64,000 nt of DNA, taken from positions 62,001 to 126,000 of the forward strand of contig JACRBM010000060.1 of NCBI GenBank assembly GCA_016219275.1, given 5' to 3'. The notes under the pieces were generated by a model. The model was not told the origin of the DNA and did no database searches. It worked only from the letters and a program-made list of their open reading frames with translations. Source of the DNA: Chloroflexota bacterium (GTDB lineage: Bacteria; Chloroflexota; Anaerolineae; UBA4142). Of this stretch, positions 49,862 to 59,170 are shown piece by piece. Made by a program: the position numbers and the translations under genes. Positions within the stretch are counted from its first letter, which is position 1. Each line of letters begins with the position of its first letter.

Positions 49862-51028
49862 ATGGCAGTGGCAATTTCCAGTATGGCTGTTCCGTGGGAC
49901 TTGCGCCGGCGCGGGTTGAAAGATTCGATTCGTCACGACAAACGCGTGCGCGATGCGATCAAGCAGAACCTTAAGGAATTGATTGCCGAGGAAACGATCA
50001 TCACGTCCGACGGACAAAAGATGGTCAAGATTCCAGTGCGGTATCTCGACCAGTATCGTTTCATCTTCGACCGCGCGACGAACGGACGCGGCGTCGGTCA
50101 AGGTCCGGGGCAAGTTGGCGATGTGATCGCGCGCGACGGCGAAGACAACGCGCCTGGGCAAGCCGGCGATCAACCGGGGGAGGCGATCTACGAAGCCGAG
50201 ATTTCGCTCGACGAACTGACCCGGATGATGCTCGAAGACCTTGCTTTGCCCTGGCTTGTGCAAAAGCAAAAGGACCAGATCAAGATCGAGGCGTGGCGCT
50301 TTGAGGATATTCGCAAAAAAGGTTCGCCCGCCAATCTCGACCGGCGGCGCACCCTGAAGCAAACACTCAAACGCCGCGCCGCCAAGGGCAAACCCCAGAT
50401 CGGGAAAATCGTTGACGACGATTTGCGTTTTCGCGTGCCCGAAATCCGCACCGAATTCCATTCGCATTGCGCCGTCTACCTGTTGATGGACCGCAGCGGC
50501 TCGATGACGACGGAAAAAAAGTACATCACCAAAAGTTTCTTTTTCTGGATGGTGCGCTTTTTGCAACTCAAATACCGCACGGTCGAAACGATTTTCATCG
50601 CGCATGACACGCAAGCCGCGATTGTCCCCGAAAAAGATTTCTTTACGCTCTCCAACAGCGGCGGCACGATGTGCAGCAGCGCGTACGCGCTCGCGCTCGA
50701 CCATATCACCAAGCACCATCCATCCTCGCGTTGGAACAACTATGTCTTTCATTTTTCCGACGGCGATAACTATGCGGACGATAACGCGCGCTGCCTGAGT
50801 CTGGTCAAAGATTTACTGCAGGTCAGCACGATGGTGGGCTATGGCGAAGTGAACTATAACGAGTTCTTTGCATACGCCGGGCGCGGCGCGCATAGCACGC
50901 CGCAGTGGAGCACGCTCCTCCACGAATTCGGCTCCATCGCGAATTCGCGCTTTATCGCCGTGACGATTGAAAAACGCGATGAGGTCTATCAGGCGTTGCG
51001 CGAGTTTCTTCAAGTGCGGGAAAGTTAA
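49862..51028 (+). CDS. yeaH: YeaH/DUF444-family protein with VWA domain
   Basis: The protein has 388 residues. A basic N-terminal part (SIRHDKRVRDAIKQNLKEL) and a Gly/Gln-rich linker (GVGQGPGQVGDV) lead to a VWA-like domain with MIDAS motif LLMDRSGSMTTEKK near residue 208. YeaH proteins are partners of PrkA and SpoVR in many bacteria; the VWA domain suggests protein binding through a metal ion. The stop is two bases before the SpoVR ATG. Confidence 0.93.
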   Translation: MAVAISSMAVPWDLRRRGLKDSIRHDKRVRDAIKQNLKELIAEETIITSDGQKMVKIPVRYLDQYRFIFDRATNGRGVGQGPGQVGDVIARDGEDNAPGQAGDQPGEAIYEAEISLDELTRMMLEDLALPWLVQKQKDQIKIEAWRFEDIRKKGSPANLDRRRTLKQTLKRRAAKGKPQIGKIVDDDLRFRVPEIRTEFHSHCAVYLLMDRSGSMTTEKKYITKSFFFWMVRFLQLKYRTVETIFIAHDTQAAIVPEKDFFTLSNSGGTMCSSAYALALDHITKHHPSSRWNNYVFHFSDGDNYADDNARCLSLVKDLLQVSTMVGYGEVNYNEFFAYAGRGAHSTPQWSTLLHEFGSIANSRFIAVTIEKRDEVYQALREFLQVRES

Positions 51029-51030
51029 TC

Positions 51031-52407
51031 ATGTTTGAAGATCGCGTAATCGAGATCGAAAAACTGGCGCGGGATGCGGGGCTGCGTCCTTTCGACACGT
51101 ACTTTGAAGTGATTCCACTCGACATCATGCACGAGATTGCCGCGTACGGTTTGCCCACGCGCGCGCAACATTGGAGTTACGGCAAAGTTTACAATCACCA
51201 CAAGATTCACGGCGAGATGGGCTTGTCGAAAATCTACGAGATCGTGCTCAACAACGATCCCTGCTACGCGTTCCTGCTCGAATCGAACGAAGAGATTGAC
51301 AACCTGCTCGTCGCCGCGCACGTTTTGGCGCACAGCGATTTTTTCCGGAACAATATCTGGTTCGACGGATCGAATCGCAATATGGTGAACGAAGCCGTCG
51401 AACACGCGCGGCGCATTGACGAGTACATCAACAAGTACGGTTTGGAGCGCGTCGAGCATGTCATGGATATTGGCTTTGCGCTCGACCGGCACATTGACTC
51501 GCACAAAGGGCTGAATCGTAAGCGGTACCCGGCGCGGCAGGTCGTGGAGCGGGAAATTCCGCAAGCCCCGTATGCAGACCTTTTCGGTGAACGGCAATTC
51601 GCGGTGACGACCCAGGTCATCGGCGACAAACTCCCGCCGCATCCCGAAAAAGACCTGCTGTGGTTTCTCGCCAACTATGCGCCCATCGAGGCGTGGGAAA
51701 AAGATGTGCTGGAGATCATCCGCGAAGAAGCGTATTACTTTTTCCCGCAATTTGAGACCAAGATTCTGAACGAGGGCTGGGCATCATTTTGGCACGCCGA
51801 GGTTTTGAATCGCTACCAAAACCTCACGCCGAGCGAGACGCTCGAATTTGCGCGACTCCATTCGAGCGTGGTGCAACCAGGCGGTCGGCTCCAACTCAAT
51901 CCGTACTACCTCGGTTACAAAATCCTCGTGGATATCAAGACGCGCTGGGACGCGCAGTACGCGGCGGGCGAATCGCGCCAGGATGGGTTTGCCAAATTGT
52001 TCGAAGTGCGCGCGACCGAGAACGACATTTCGTTCTTGTCCAATTATCTCACCAAAGAGTTGGCGCTGAAACTGAATCTGTTCAGTTATGGATACGCCGA
52101 CGAAGAGGATACGAGCAACCACGATATTCGCGTCAAGAGTCGCGCGTACGACGACGTGATGCGCGCGCTCCTTGCGCCGCACTATAATTACGGCGCGCCG
52201 AAAATCGTCGTCGTCGAAGCGCATCCCAGCGAGTTGCGCTTGCAGCACGAGAAAGGATCGCTGGGCGATTTGGACGCGCGCTACGCGGAGAAAACGATGG
52301 GGTATATTTTTGAACTGTGGAAAAAGCCGGTCGTGTTGGAGGCGCGTCAAGGTGAACATTCGATCAAGTTCACCTTTAATCAGTCCGGCTTCAGTCAAAC
52401 CAAGTAA
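51031..52407 (+). CDS. spoVR: SpoVR/YcgB-family protein
   Basis: The protein has 458 residues. N-terminal LARDAGLRPFDTYFEVIPLD and YGLPTRAQHWSYGKVYNHHK, the central WASFWHAEVLNRY, and a C-terminal domain follow the SpoVR family. The family, first known from spore cortex formation, is widespread in non-sporulating bacteria in an operon with PrkA and YeaH, as here. Many His and Tyr residues are conserved, but the biochemical role is unknown. Confidence 0.94.
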   Translation: MFEDRVIEIEKLARDAGLRPFDTYFEVIPLDIMHEIAAYGLPTRAQHWSYGKVYNHHKIHGEMGLSKIYEIVLNNDPCYAFLLESNEEIDNLLVAAHVLAHSDFFRNNIWFDGSNRNMVNEAVEHARRIDEYINKYGLERVEHVMDIGFALDRHIDSHKGLNRKRYPARQVVEREIPQAPYADLFGERQFAVTTQVIGDKLPPHPEKDLLWFLANYAPIEAWEKDVLEIIREEAYYFFPQFETKILNEGWASFWHAEVLNRYQNLTPSETLEFARLHSSVVQPGGRLQLNPYYLGYKILVDIKTRWDAQYAAGESRQDGFAKLFEVRATENDISFLSNYLTKELALKLNLFSYGYADEEDTSNHDIRVKSRAYDDVMRALLAPHYNYGAPKIVVVEAHPSELRLQHEKGSLGDLDARYAEKTMGYIFELWKKPVVLEARQGEHSIKFTFNQSGFSQTK

Positions 52408-52430
52408 CGGCACACCCACCATCAAAAATC

Positions 52431-52469
52431 AGAATCCAGGTTTCCCCGCAGGGAAGAAACCTGGATTCT
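52431..52469. terminator. Bidirectional terminator between SpoVR and HD-GYP genes
   Basis: AGAATCCAGGTTTC (52431-52444) pairs perfectly with GAAACCTGGATTCT (52456-52469) around an 11-base loop, followed by TGTTTA. The genes on both sides converge on it. Confidence 0.85.
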
Positions 52470-52501
52470 TGTTTAGCAAGGTTCGCGCGCGGGAGCGCCG
52501 A

Positions 52502-55423
52502 TCAAATCTCGCCGTTGGATATTAATTGCAGAAAAATCGCGGCGACCTTTGGATCGAAGTGTTTCCCGGCTTGTTCCCGAATGTAATTGAGCGCGGCTTC
52601 CTCGCTCCACGCGTGACGATAAGGGCGGTCGGAACACAGCGCGTCCCACACGTCCACGACGGCAAAGATGCGCGCGACCAGCGGGATTTGTTCGCCCTTT
52701 AGCCCGCGCGGGTAGCCGGTGCCGTCCCATTTTTCGTGGTGACAGTACGGAATGTCGAGCGCCGGCTTGAGGTACGGAATCGTCGCCAACATTTGGAACG
52801 CGGATTCGGGATGCGAGCGCATGATCTGCCACTCGTCGTCGCTTAGTTTGGTGCTCTTGAGTAGAATTGAATCGGGCACGCCCATTTTGCCAATGTCGTG
52901 CAAGAGCGCGCCGCGCCGGATGTGCACCATGTCTTCCTGAGGAATGTTCATCGCGCGCGCCAGGCGCAAGGTTAGCTCCATCACTCGTTCGGTGTGTCCC
53001 TGAGTCTCCCGATCGCGCAGGTCTAACGCGCGCGACCACCCGTGAATCGTTTCATCGTAGGCAAGCGCGAGTTCGATGTTCGAGCGCTGCAAGTTGTTAA
53101 AGAGGGTGGCGTTGTCTATCGCCACGGCGGCTTGGGTTGCCAGGGTGTTCAAAAATTCGAGCCATTCGGCATTCGCCTCGATGGGCGCGCGATGAAAGAT
53201 TTCCAAAACACCTTTGATGTCGCCTTTGGCGATGAGCGGCACGGCGAAATAATCCACGAAATCTTCGCCGCCGAGCCAGGTCGTACGCGCCAACCCGTTC
53301 GTATCCTTGTCCCAGTGGGACGCCGTGATAATTCGGCGTTCCAGCGCCGCGCGCCCGGCATACCCTTCCCCCAGCCGTAACCGCGTTTGGCTCGTCGCGC
53401 TCGACCGAAAACCGCGTCCCGCCACGTATTCCAAGATATGCGAATGCGGATCGTAGAGCAAGACCTCGGCGGCATCCACGTGGAGTTGCGTTGTGGCTTG
53501 CTCCAAAAAGACGCCAATCGTAAAACGCAAATCGAAACTAGACGTGATGGTGATATCAATTTGGTGCAATGCCTGGGTGCGCTCCAAGCGTCGTTGCGCG
53601 TCATCGTACAGGCGCGCGCGGCGCAAGGTGTTGCCCACCATCTCGCCGATGGTGGCGAGCAAACGCACTTCGGCGGGCGAGAAGGGTTTGGCGTCCGGCG
53701 TGCGCGGGCGCGCGATCATCATCACGCCCAAGAACTCGATCTCGGATTGCAAGGGCACGAACGCCGCGGGACCAATGTGCTCGGTGGCTTCGAGAACCAG
53801 ACGCCGGGGGTCACTGGCATAATCCAACGTGACGTAGGGGCGTCGTGTGTGGAGGACTATTCCACCGATGGTCCCTTCGGTTCCATGCGTGTGCCCTACC
53901 GCGGACGCGATATGTCCTTCGGCAAACGCAATTTTGAATTGATCACTATTGAGTTGTTTCAGCGTGAGCGTCCCAGCATCCGCGTGGAAGATTTCCATGG
54001 TTTGGCGCAACGCGAGTTTCGCAACGTTGTCGGCTCCCTGCGCCTCGCGCAGTCGCGAGGAGACGGCGAAAAGCGCGTCGAGTTCCGTTCGGCTCGCGCG
54101 CTCTTGCTCGTACAAGCGCGCATTCGCAATCGCGAGCGCGGCTTGGTCCGCCAAGCCCTTGAGCAACGCGAGTTCGTCGTCGGCAAACTGACGGATTTCG
54201 CCGAACGAGTAGATGTTCAGCGAACCGATCAGTTCACTGTCGCGTTGCATCGCCCCGCTGACAACCGTGTGAATGTTCAAGTCGGTAAACAAGGGGGTAT
54301 TGGGAAACTCGCGTCTTGCTTGGATGTCCGGAATGACCAAGACAGTGCGCTCCTCTAAAAGGTACCGGTCGAAGAACGCGCGCGGCACGGGCTGGGCGCG
54401 CGCCAGGTACTCCGCCGGCATTCCAAAATCGGCGGCATAGTAAAGCACTTGCTCATGTTCATCGTACAAGGTCACGGTCGCGCCGGGGACGTTGAGCGCG
54501 CGCGCGGTTTCCTCGCACACCGCGCCGAGTACCGCGTTCATATCGAGTTGGGCATTGAGTCGCGCGGCGACCCGCGCCAGCGCCTCCGCGCGTGCGGCGT
54601 TTTTCTGAATTTGCTCTTCGGCGCGCTTGCGTTCGGTAATGTCGCGCGTAATTCCCAGGAATCCAATCATCTGGTCTTGCGCGTCGCGGAGAAATGTAAA
54701 AGTGATTTCCACCCAGACGGTCGAGCCGTCTTTGCAATATTCTTCCAACTCCAGGGTGCGCGATGGCGGCGAATTCTGGTATGCCCTGTCTTCGATAGCC
54801 AGCGCTTCTTGAAAAGCGTTTGCCACCAATTCTAGCGACGCGGGCGTCAGGATCTCGACGACGGTTTGCGCCATGGCTTCTTCGACCGTATAACCACGCA
54901 GCCGGGTGACTGAAGGACTAATATAAGTAAAGTGAAGGTTCATATCCATCGCGAAGATGACATCGCTGGCATTCTCCGCGAGAAGGCGATAACGCGCTTC
55001 GCTGTCCCGGAGCGCCTCCTCGGCGCGTTTCCGTTCCACGCCTACTTGTTTCTCTGCGAGCGCGTGAACCACCGCGGGTCCCAATCGTTTAATGTTTTCT
55101 TTGATGATGTAGTTAGTTGCGCCGGCTTTCATGCACTCGACGGCGATGTCTTCATTCAGCGAGCCAGTCCAGACGACCACGGGCGTAAGCGGAACACGCT
55201 CGAGCGCCAGTTTCAGCGCGGTCATGCCGTCGAAGCGGGGTAGACTATAGTCTGAGAGGATGAGGTCGGGCTGGAATGTTTCGAGCGCGGTCAAATAGTC
55301 TTCGCGCGTCTCCACATTGCGGAACACGCATGGTCCAAGCGACCTGCGAATTTCGCGTTGGGCGAGTTCCGCATCTCTCGACGAATCCTCGACGATCAAT
55401 ATGCGAATCGGTTCATTTGCCAT
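52502..55423 (-). CDS. Response regulator with PAS, GAF and HD-GYP domains
   Basis: The protein has 973 residues. The order is: receiver domain (1-125, phospho-acceptor Asp58 in LILSDYSLPRFDG), PAS/PAC (about 140-270), three GAF-like domains (about 300-450, 465-610, 640-780), and HD-GYP (about 790-965) with LLHDIGKMGVPD and the signature HHEKWDGTGYPRGLKGEQ. HD-GYP domains break down cyclic di-GMP. It ends the operon with the small receiver and the membrane kinase, which should phosphorylate it. No GGDEF cyclase is visible in the window. The start at 55423 (MANEPIRILIVED) is chosen by domain boundary, since no strong ribosome site is seen. Confidence 0.93.
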   Translation of the reverse strand: MANEPIRILIVEDSSRDAELAQREIRRSLGPCVFRNVETREDYLTALETFQPDLILSDYSLPRFDGMTALKLALERVPLTPVVVWTGSLNEDIAVECMKAGATNYIIKENIKRLGPAVVHALAEKQVGVERKRAEEALRDSEARYRLLAENASDVIFAMDMNLHFTYISPSVTRLRGYTVEEAMAQTVVEILTPASLELVANAFQEALAIEDRAYQNSPPSRTLELEEYCKDGSTVWVEITFTFLRDAQDQMIGFLGITRDITERKRAEEQIQKNAARAEALARVAARLNAQLDMNAVLGAVCEETARALNVPGATVTLYDEHEQVLYYAADFGMPAEYLARAQPVPRAFFDRYLLEERTVLVIPDIQARREFPNTPLFTDLNIHTVVSGAMQRDSELIGSLNIYSFGEIRQFADDELALLKGLADQAALAIANARLYEQERASRTELDALFAVSSRLREAQGADNVAKLALRQTMEIFHADAGTLTLKQLNSDQFKIAFAEGHIASAVGHTHGTEGTIGGIVLHTRRPYVTLDYASDPRRLVLEATEHIGPAAFVPLQSEIEFLGVMMIARPRTPDAKPFSPAEVRLLATIGEMVGNTLRRARLYDDAQRRLERTQALHQIDITITSSFDLRFTIGVFLEQATTQLHVDAAEVLLYDPHSHILEYVAGRGFRSSATSQTRLRLGEGYAGRAALERRIITASHWDKDTNGLARTTWLGGEDFVDYFAVPLIAKGDIKGVLEIFHRAPIEANAEWLEFLNTLATQAAVAIDNATLFNNLQRSNIELALAYDETIHGWSRALDLRDRETQGHTERVMELTLRLARAMNIPQEDMVHIRRGALLHDIGKMGVPDSILLKSTKLSDDEWQIMRSHPESAFQMLATIPYLKPALDIPYCHHEKWDGTGYPRGLKGEQIPLVARIFAVVDVWDALCSDRPYRHAWSEEAALNYIREQAGKHFDPKVAAIFLQLISNGEI

Positions 55424-55520
55424 TTTTTGTAACAATCCGGGTGTCATTTCGCGCGTTGCGTCACCACCGACCGAATCTGATATTGCCAAAAGCGAAACCG
55501 GTGAACCATAGACCGCGCGA

Positions 55521-55964
55521 TCATTTAGGCGATTGGTTCACCAACAACCAATAAAAGCCGAGCGTGCTCATGGCATCCAAGAAAACATCGAAATCCACCG
55601 GCTTGACGACGTAACTGTTCGCGCCTAGTTCGTATGCCGCCTTGATGTCCGGGTCTTCGGACGAAGAAGTCACGATGACGACCGGCGTCATGCGGGTCCG
55701 TTCATCGGCTTTGATCGCGCGGAGCACTTCGAGTCCGTTTACTTTGGGCAGTTTCAGGTCTAGCAGTACGACTTTGGGTCCATTCGTCACCGTGCGCTCC
55801 GGGTACTTGCCGCGCGCGAAAATGAAATCCAACGCCTCCGCGCCATCTTCCACTATGTAGAGCCGATTAGCCAGGTTGCGCTTTTTGAAGGCGCGGATCG
55901 TGAGTTCTGCATCGTAGGGGTTATCTTCTACCAGCAAAATATCTACCGCATCGAGTTGACTCAT
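55521..55964 (-). CDS. Single-domain response regulator (Rcp1/CheY-like)
   Basis: The protein has 147 residues and is a receiver domain only: acidic pocket [11 protein letters not shown], phospho-acceptor Asp69 in [13 protein letters not shown], Thr/Ser in [11 protein letters not shown] and Lys in YVVKPVDF. It resembles Rcp1-type partners of phytochrome-like kinases. ATG 55964 overlaps the stop of the kinase (ATGA), so the two are coupled. It may shuttle phosphate between the kinase and the HD-GYP protein. Confidence 0.94.
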   Translation of the reverse strand: MSQLDAVDILLVEDNPYDAELTIRAFKKRNLANRLYIVEDGAEALDFIFARGKYPERTVTNGPKVVLLDLKLPKVNGLEVLRAIKADERTRMTPVVIVTSSSEDPDIKAAYELGANSYVVKPVDFDVFLDAMSTLGFYWLLVNQSPK

Positions 55965-58717
55965 AATGATGCTCCTTTACGGGGAAGCGTAAAGTAGAAC
56001 GTCGCGCCCTGGTCTACCTCACCCTCGCCCCAAACGTGTCCACCATGACGATGGATCACGCGTTGCACAATCGCCAATCCCACGCCGGTTCCTTCGAATT
56101 CTCTTTCGCTGTGTAAACGCTGGAAGACGCCGAACAATTTGTTAACGTACTGCATTTCAAAGCCCGCGCCATTATCGCGCACATAGTAGATATTTTCATC
56201 TGGGCTTGATGTACTACCGATTTCGATCATCGCGCGGGCGCGCTTGGACGAGAACTTGAGGGCATTGGAGATGAGATTCACCCACACTTGGCGGATCAAG
56301 GTCGGATCGCCCGCGACGGGCAGCAGAGCGGCTACGGCGAAATCAATCCGCGCGCGATTTTCGCGCCGCGTCAATTCATCGAATACTTCGTTCGCCAATG
56401 TCGTCATGTCGAGTGGCGAGGACTGCATTTCCACGCGGCTCAACCGGGAAAAGGCGAGCAGGTCATCAATCAACTGACCCATACGTTGCGCTTCGTCCCG
56501 CACGATGTTGCAGACGCGTTTGCCTTCGGCATCGAGAACGCGTTCGTAATCTTCGAGCAAGATGCGGGTGTAGCCGTCCACTGCGCGCAAGGGCGCGCGC
56601 AAGTCGTGTGAAACGGAGTACGAGAACGCCTCCAATTCCTTGTTCGCGGCTTGGAGTTGCGCGGTGCGTTCGACGACGCGCTGTTCGAGTTCTTCGTTCA
56701 ACCGGCGAATTTCTTCTTCCGCGCGTTTGCGCTCGGTGATGACGTCGAATACCGCGACGAAGAATCCCTTCGCCGGGCTGTACACAGAGATGGAGAACCA
56801 CATCTGCAACGCCGCGACGAATATCTCGAACTTTTCGTGGTTGCCAGACAACGACACCCGCCCATAAATGTTGAATAGCTCTGGGTCGGCTTCGCGGATG
56901 CCGGGGATGACTTCAGTCACACGTTTCCCGGTAACATTCTGCAAGCCCGTCAGAGTCGTGAACGCGTCATTGACCGTGAGATAGATCCAGTCTTTCGGTT
57001 GACCGTTCTCAAAGAGCATCTGGCAATACGCGTAGCCCTCGACCAGGTGCTCGAACAATCCACGATAGCGCTCTTCGCTCGTGCGCAACGCTTCCTCAAC
57101 ACGCTTGCGGTCGGTAATGTCGTCAAAGACCGTATAGACCTGGTAGGGCGCGTCCTCGCCTTGACGGAATAGCGGCACTGCGGTAATGTTGATCGAGCGG
57201 TACTGGCGCTCCCTGGGATTGTACACTTGCATTTCGACATCGCGCACTTGAAGCCCGGTGCGTAACGCGACCATGGCGGGATGGTCCATGCCTGGAAACG
57301 GCGAGCCATCTTCGCGCAGTGTGTCGTGCTCGACGCCGACCGAACTCTCGCCGAGAAACCCCGCTCTAGTCCTGCCGAGAATCCGCTCGGCGGCGGGATT
57401 CAGCGAGATGATCGCGCCTTGCGCGTCCTGATAGACGACGCCTTGGAGCATCGTATCGAACAGACCGCGATAGTGCTGTTCGGATTCGCGCAGCGATTCC
57501 TGGGCGCGCGTCTGCTCGGTGATGTCACGCGCGTAGAGATTGACGTATCCGCCGTTTACAACCGGCACGAGGACAACCGCATAGGTTCGTCCGTTCAGGT
57601 TGGTCTCCAGCGATTGATGCTGTCGTTGCGCCCGCGCCTGCGTCGCGAGCGTTTGCCAATCGTCCGGGACGCCTTCGCCGACTGTTCGATTCCAGGCGCG
57701 CAAGATCGGCGCGCTCGCTTCATTCGCGTACAGAATCACTCCCGCTTCATTCACGCGTAAAATAGGGTTGGGATTTTCGGCGGGGAAGCGCGCCAGGCTC
57801 GCGATTTCCTCTTGCGCCTTTTGGCGTTCTGCCTCGGCGCGATCTATGTTGTGCGAGATGACGCGCGCCACTTGGGTCACGATCATCGCGGTCGCCGCGA
57901 CGAAAAGCAGTGTGAACGACGCCGACAACACCGCGTAATTCAACTCAAACGACGCGGTAATGATCTCGTGCACAAACCCCTGAATCAGCGCGAAGGCGGC
58001 GGTCAACGGGAGAAAGGCGCGCAACATTCTGGCGCGAACAGAGGGACCGGCGAAGGGACGAAGAAAAACGTTGTCCGAACCGGCGGCGGCGACCAACCCA
58101 CAACCCAACAACAGGAATGCGAGAGTCGTGGTTGCCGCGAGCGGGATTATGTCGCCGCCGTAGAGCAAGGGCGTTCCGAAAACATAGCCGATCAGCATCA
58201 CAAAACCCGCGCCGAAAATCAGAGCCCCCAGACCAGCGACCAGGTTTCGGTCAAGTTGGCTAATGCGCTTCCAGAGAACCAACGACAGCGCGATTCCCGC
58301 GAGCAGAAAAAAGACGCCGGTGAGTGGGGACATGCGTCGGAGTGGAAAAGTGCCGAGTTGTTCGGTGACGGGAAACAAGATGTTCTCAAAGGTCAGGTCG
58401 GCTTTCACAAAATACTCGATGAACTTGAGCAGTCCGTACACCGATGCCAGGACGACCAGCGACATGCCGATGGCTCTGATTCGACGCGGCAAACGATCAC
58501 GCGTCGCGCCAAGCAGGAGCAATCCGAACAAAACAAATAACGCTGCAGTGTCGGGCGCCATCGGGATATAGTTGGTGTTGAGACTGGCAAGGACGCGCAG
58601 TCCCGAAATCCAACTGAACAACCCCAACCCGCCAAGCGACGCGACGACGATGCCACATACCGCCGCCGTCCTGCGAAAAGACTCTGGTTTTGATTCGTTC
58701 CCGTGAATGGATTCCAT
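55961..58717 (-). CDS. Multi-PAS membrane sensor histidine kinase
   Basis: The protein has 918 residues. About eight membrane helices occupy residues 15-285. PAS or PAS-like domains follow (about 305-400, 405-530, 535-660), then a coiled-coil segment ([20 protein letters not shown]), HisKA with [20 protein letters not shown], and HATPase_c ([33 protein letters not shown]). The kinase core is of the phytochrome-like type. The membrane region may sense an integral signal such as quinone state or a hydrophobic ligand. AGAGG precedes ATG 58717. It opens an operon with the receiver and HD-GYP genes, behind a leader with a terminator. Confidence 0.93.
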   Translation of the reverse strand: MESIHGNESKPESFRRTAAVCGIVVASLGGLGLFSWISGLRVLASLNTNYIPMAPDTAALFVLFGLLLLGATRDRLPRRIRAIGMSLVVLASVYGLLKFIEYFVKADLTFENILFPVTEQLGTFPLRRMSPLTGVFFLLAGIALSLVLWKRISQLDRNLVAGLGALIFGAGFVMLIGYVFGTPLLYGGDIIPLAATTTLAFLLLGCGLVAAAGSDNVFLRPFAGPSVRARMLRAFLPLTAAFALIQGFVHEIITASFELNYAVLSASFTLLFVAATAMIVTQVARVISHNIDRAEAERQKAQEEIASLARFPAENPNPILRVNEAGVILYANEASAPILRAWNRTVGEGVPDDWQTLATQARAQRQHQSLETNLNGRTYAVVLVPVVNGGYVNLYARDITEQTRAQESLRESEQHYRGLFDTMLQGVVYQDAQGAIISLNPAAERILGRTRAGFLGESSVGVEHDTLREDGSPFPGMDHPAMVALRTGLQVRDVEMQVYNPRERQYRSINITAVPLFRQGEDAPYQVYTVFDDITDRKRVEEALRTSEERYRGLFEHLVEGYAYCQMLFENGQPKDWIYLTVNDAFTTLTGLQNVTGKRVTEVIPGIREADPELFNIYGRVSLSGNHEKFEIFVAALQMWFSISVYSPAKGFFVAVFDVITERKRAEEEIRRLNEELEQRVVERTAQLQAANKELEAFSYSVSHDLRAPLRAVDGYTRILLEDYERVLDAEGKRVCNIVRDEAQRMGQLIDDLLAFSRLSRVEMQSSPLDMTTLANEVFDELTRRENRARIDFAVAALLPVAGDPTLIRQVWVNLISNALKFSSKRARAMIEIGSTSSPDENIYYVRDNGAGFEMQYVNKLFGVFQRLHSEREFEGTGVGLAIVQRVIHRHGGHVWGEGEVDQGATFYFTLPRKGASL

Positions 58718-58731
58718 CGCCGACCTCTGCC

Positions 58732-58780
58732 AAAAAAAACCTCGTGGTTGAGCGCAGAATGCCTGCGTTTAACCACGAGG
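58732..58780 (-). terminator. Intrinsic terminator in the kinase operon leader (attenuator)
   Basis: Read on the minus strand, CCTCGTGGTT (58780-58771) pairs perfectly with AACCACGAGG (58749-58740). An inner ACGCAG / CTGCGC stem extends it, and eight T follow (58739-58732). It stands 14 bases before the kinase ATG, within the transcript from the promoter at 58891. This is the third leader terminator near a regulatory gene in the window. Confidence 0.85.
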
Positions 58781-58890
58781 CGCTCGATTGATCCAGTCGC
58801 GAGCATCACCTTGAAAATGACAGCGCGCTTTTCAACTCTCGCGTTGTCGCAAAAGCATGGAAAACGCCGACGCCGTACCCGACAAAATTG

Positions 58891-58919
58891 ATTATAGCAA
58901 GCTCTATTATGACTGTCAA
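58891..58919 (-). promoter_or_regulatory. Consensus sigma-70 promoter of the kinase/HD-GYP operon
   Basis: On the minus strand TTGACA (58919-58914), a 17 bp spacer and TATAAT (58896-58891) match the consensus exactly. The transcript should begin near 58884, giving a leader of about 165 bases that ends in the terminator above. Confidence 0.88.
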
Positions 58920-58964
58920 AAGCAGAATGGGGGTTGGCGTGGCGGAGAGCTGATGCCGCGTTTT

Positions 58965-58993
58965 TTGGTTATTCGCGCCATTCGCGATATAAT
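58965..58993 (+). promoter_or_regulatory. Promoter of the GAF kinase / NarL pair
   Basis: TTGGTT (58965-58970), a 17 bp spacer and TATAAT (58988-58993) point rightward. TTCGCGAT and ATCGCGAT half-sites flank the -10 box and could be a regulator site. The gap 58718-59164 thus holds two divergent promoters, one leader and no gene. Confidence 0.65.
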
Positions 58994-59170
58994 AATTATA
59001 TGTAAATGCGAAATCGCGATTGCCCGCGCATACCCAACCGCGAGCAAGGACTTGCAAGTGCAAGTCTGCCTGAGTCTCCGCACGATGATGTTCCACACCC
59101 TGATTCCCCGATTCGCTGTTGATGACTTGCTGGCGACAGAAGCATATCCAAAACGCGGTGCGAGGTGGTT

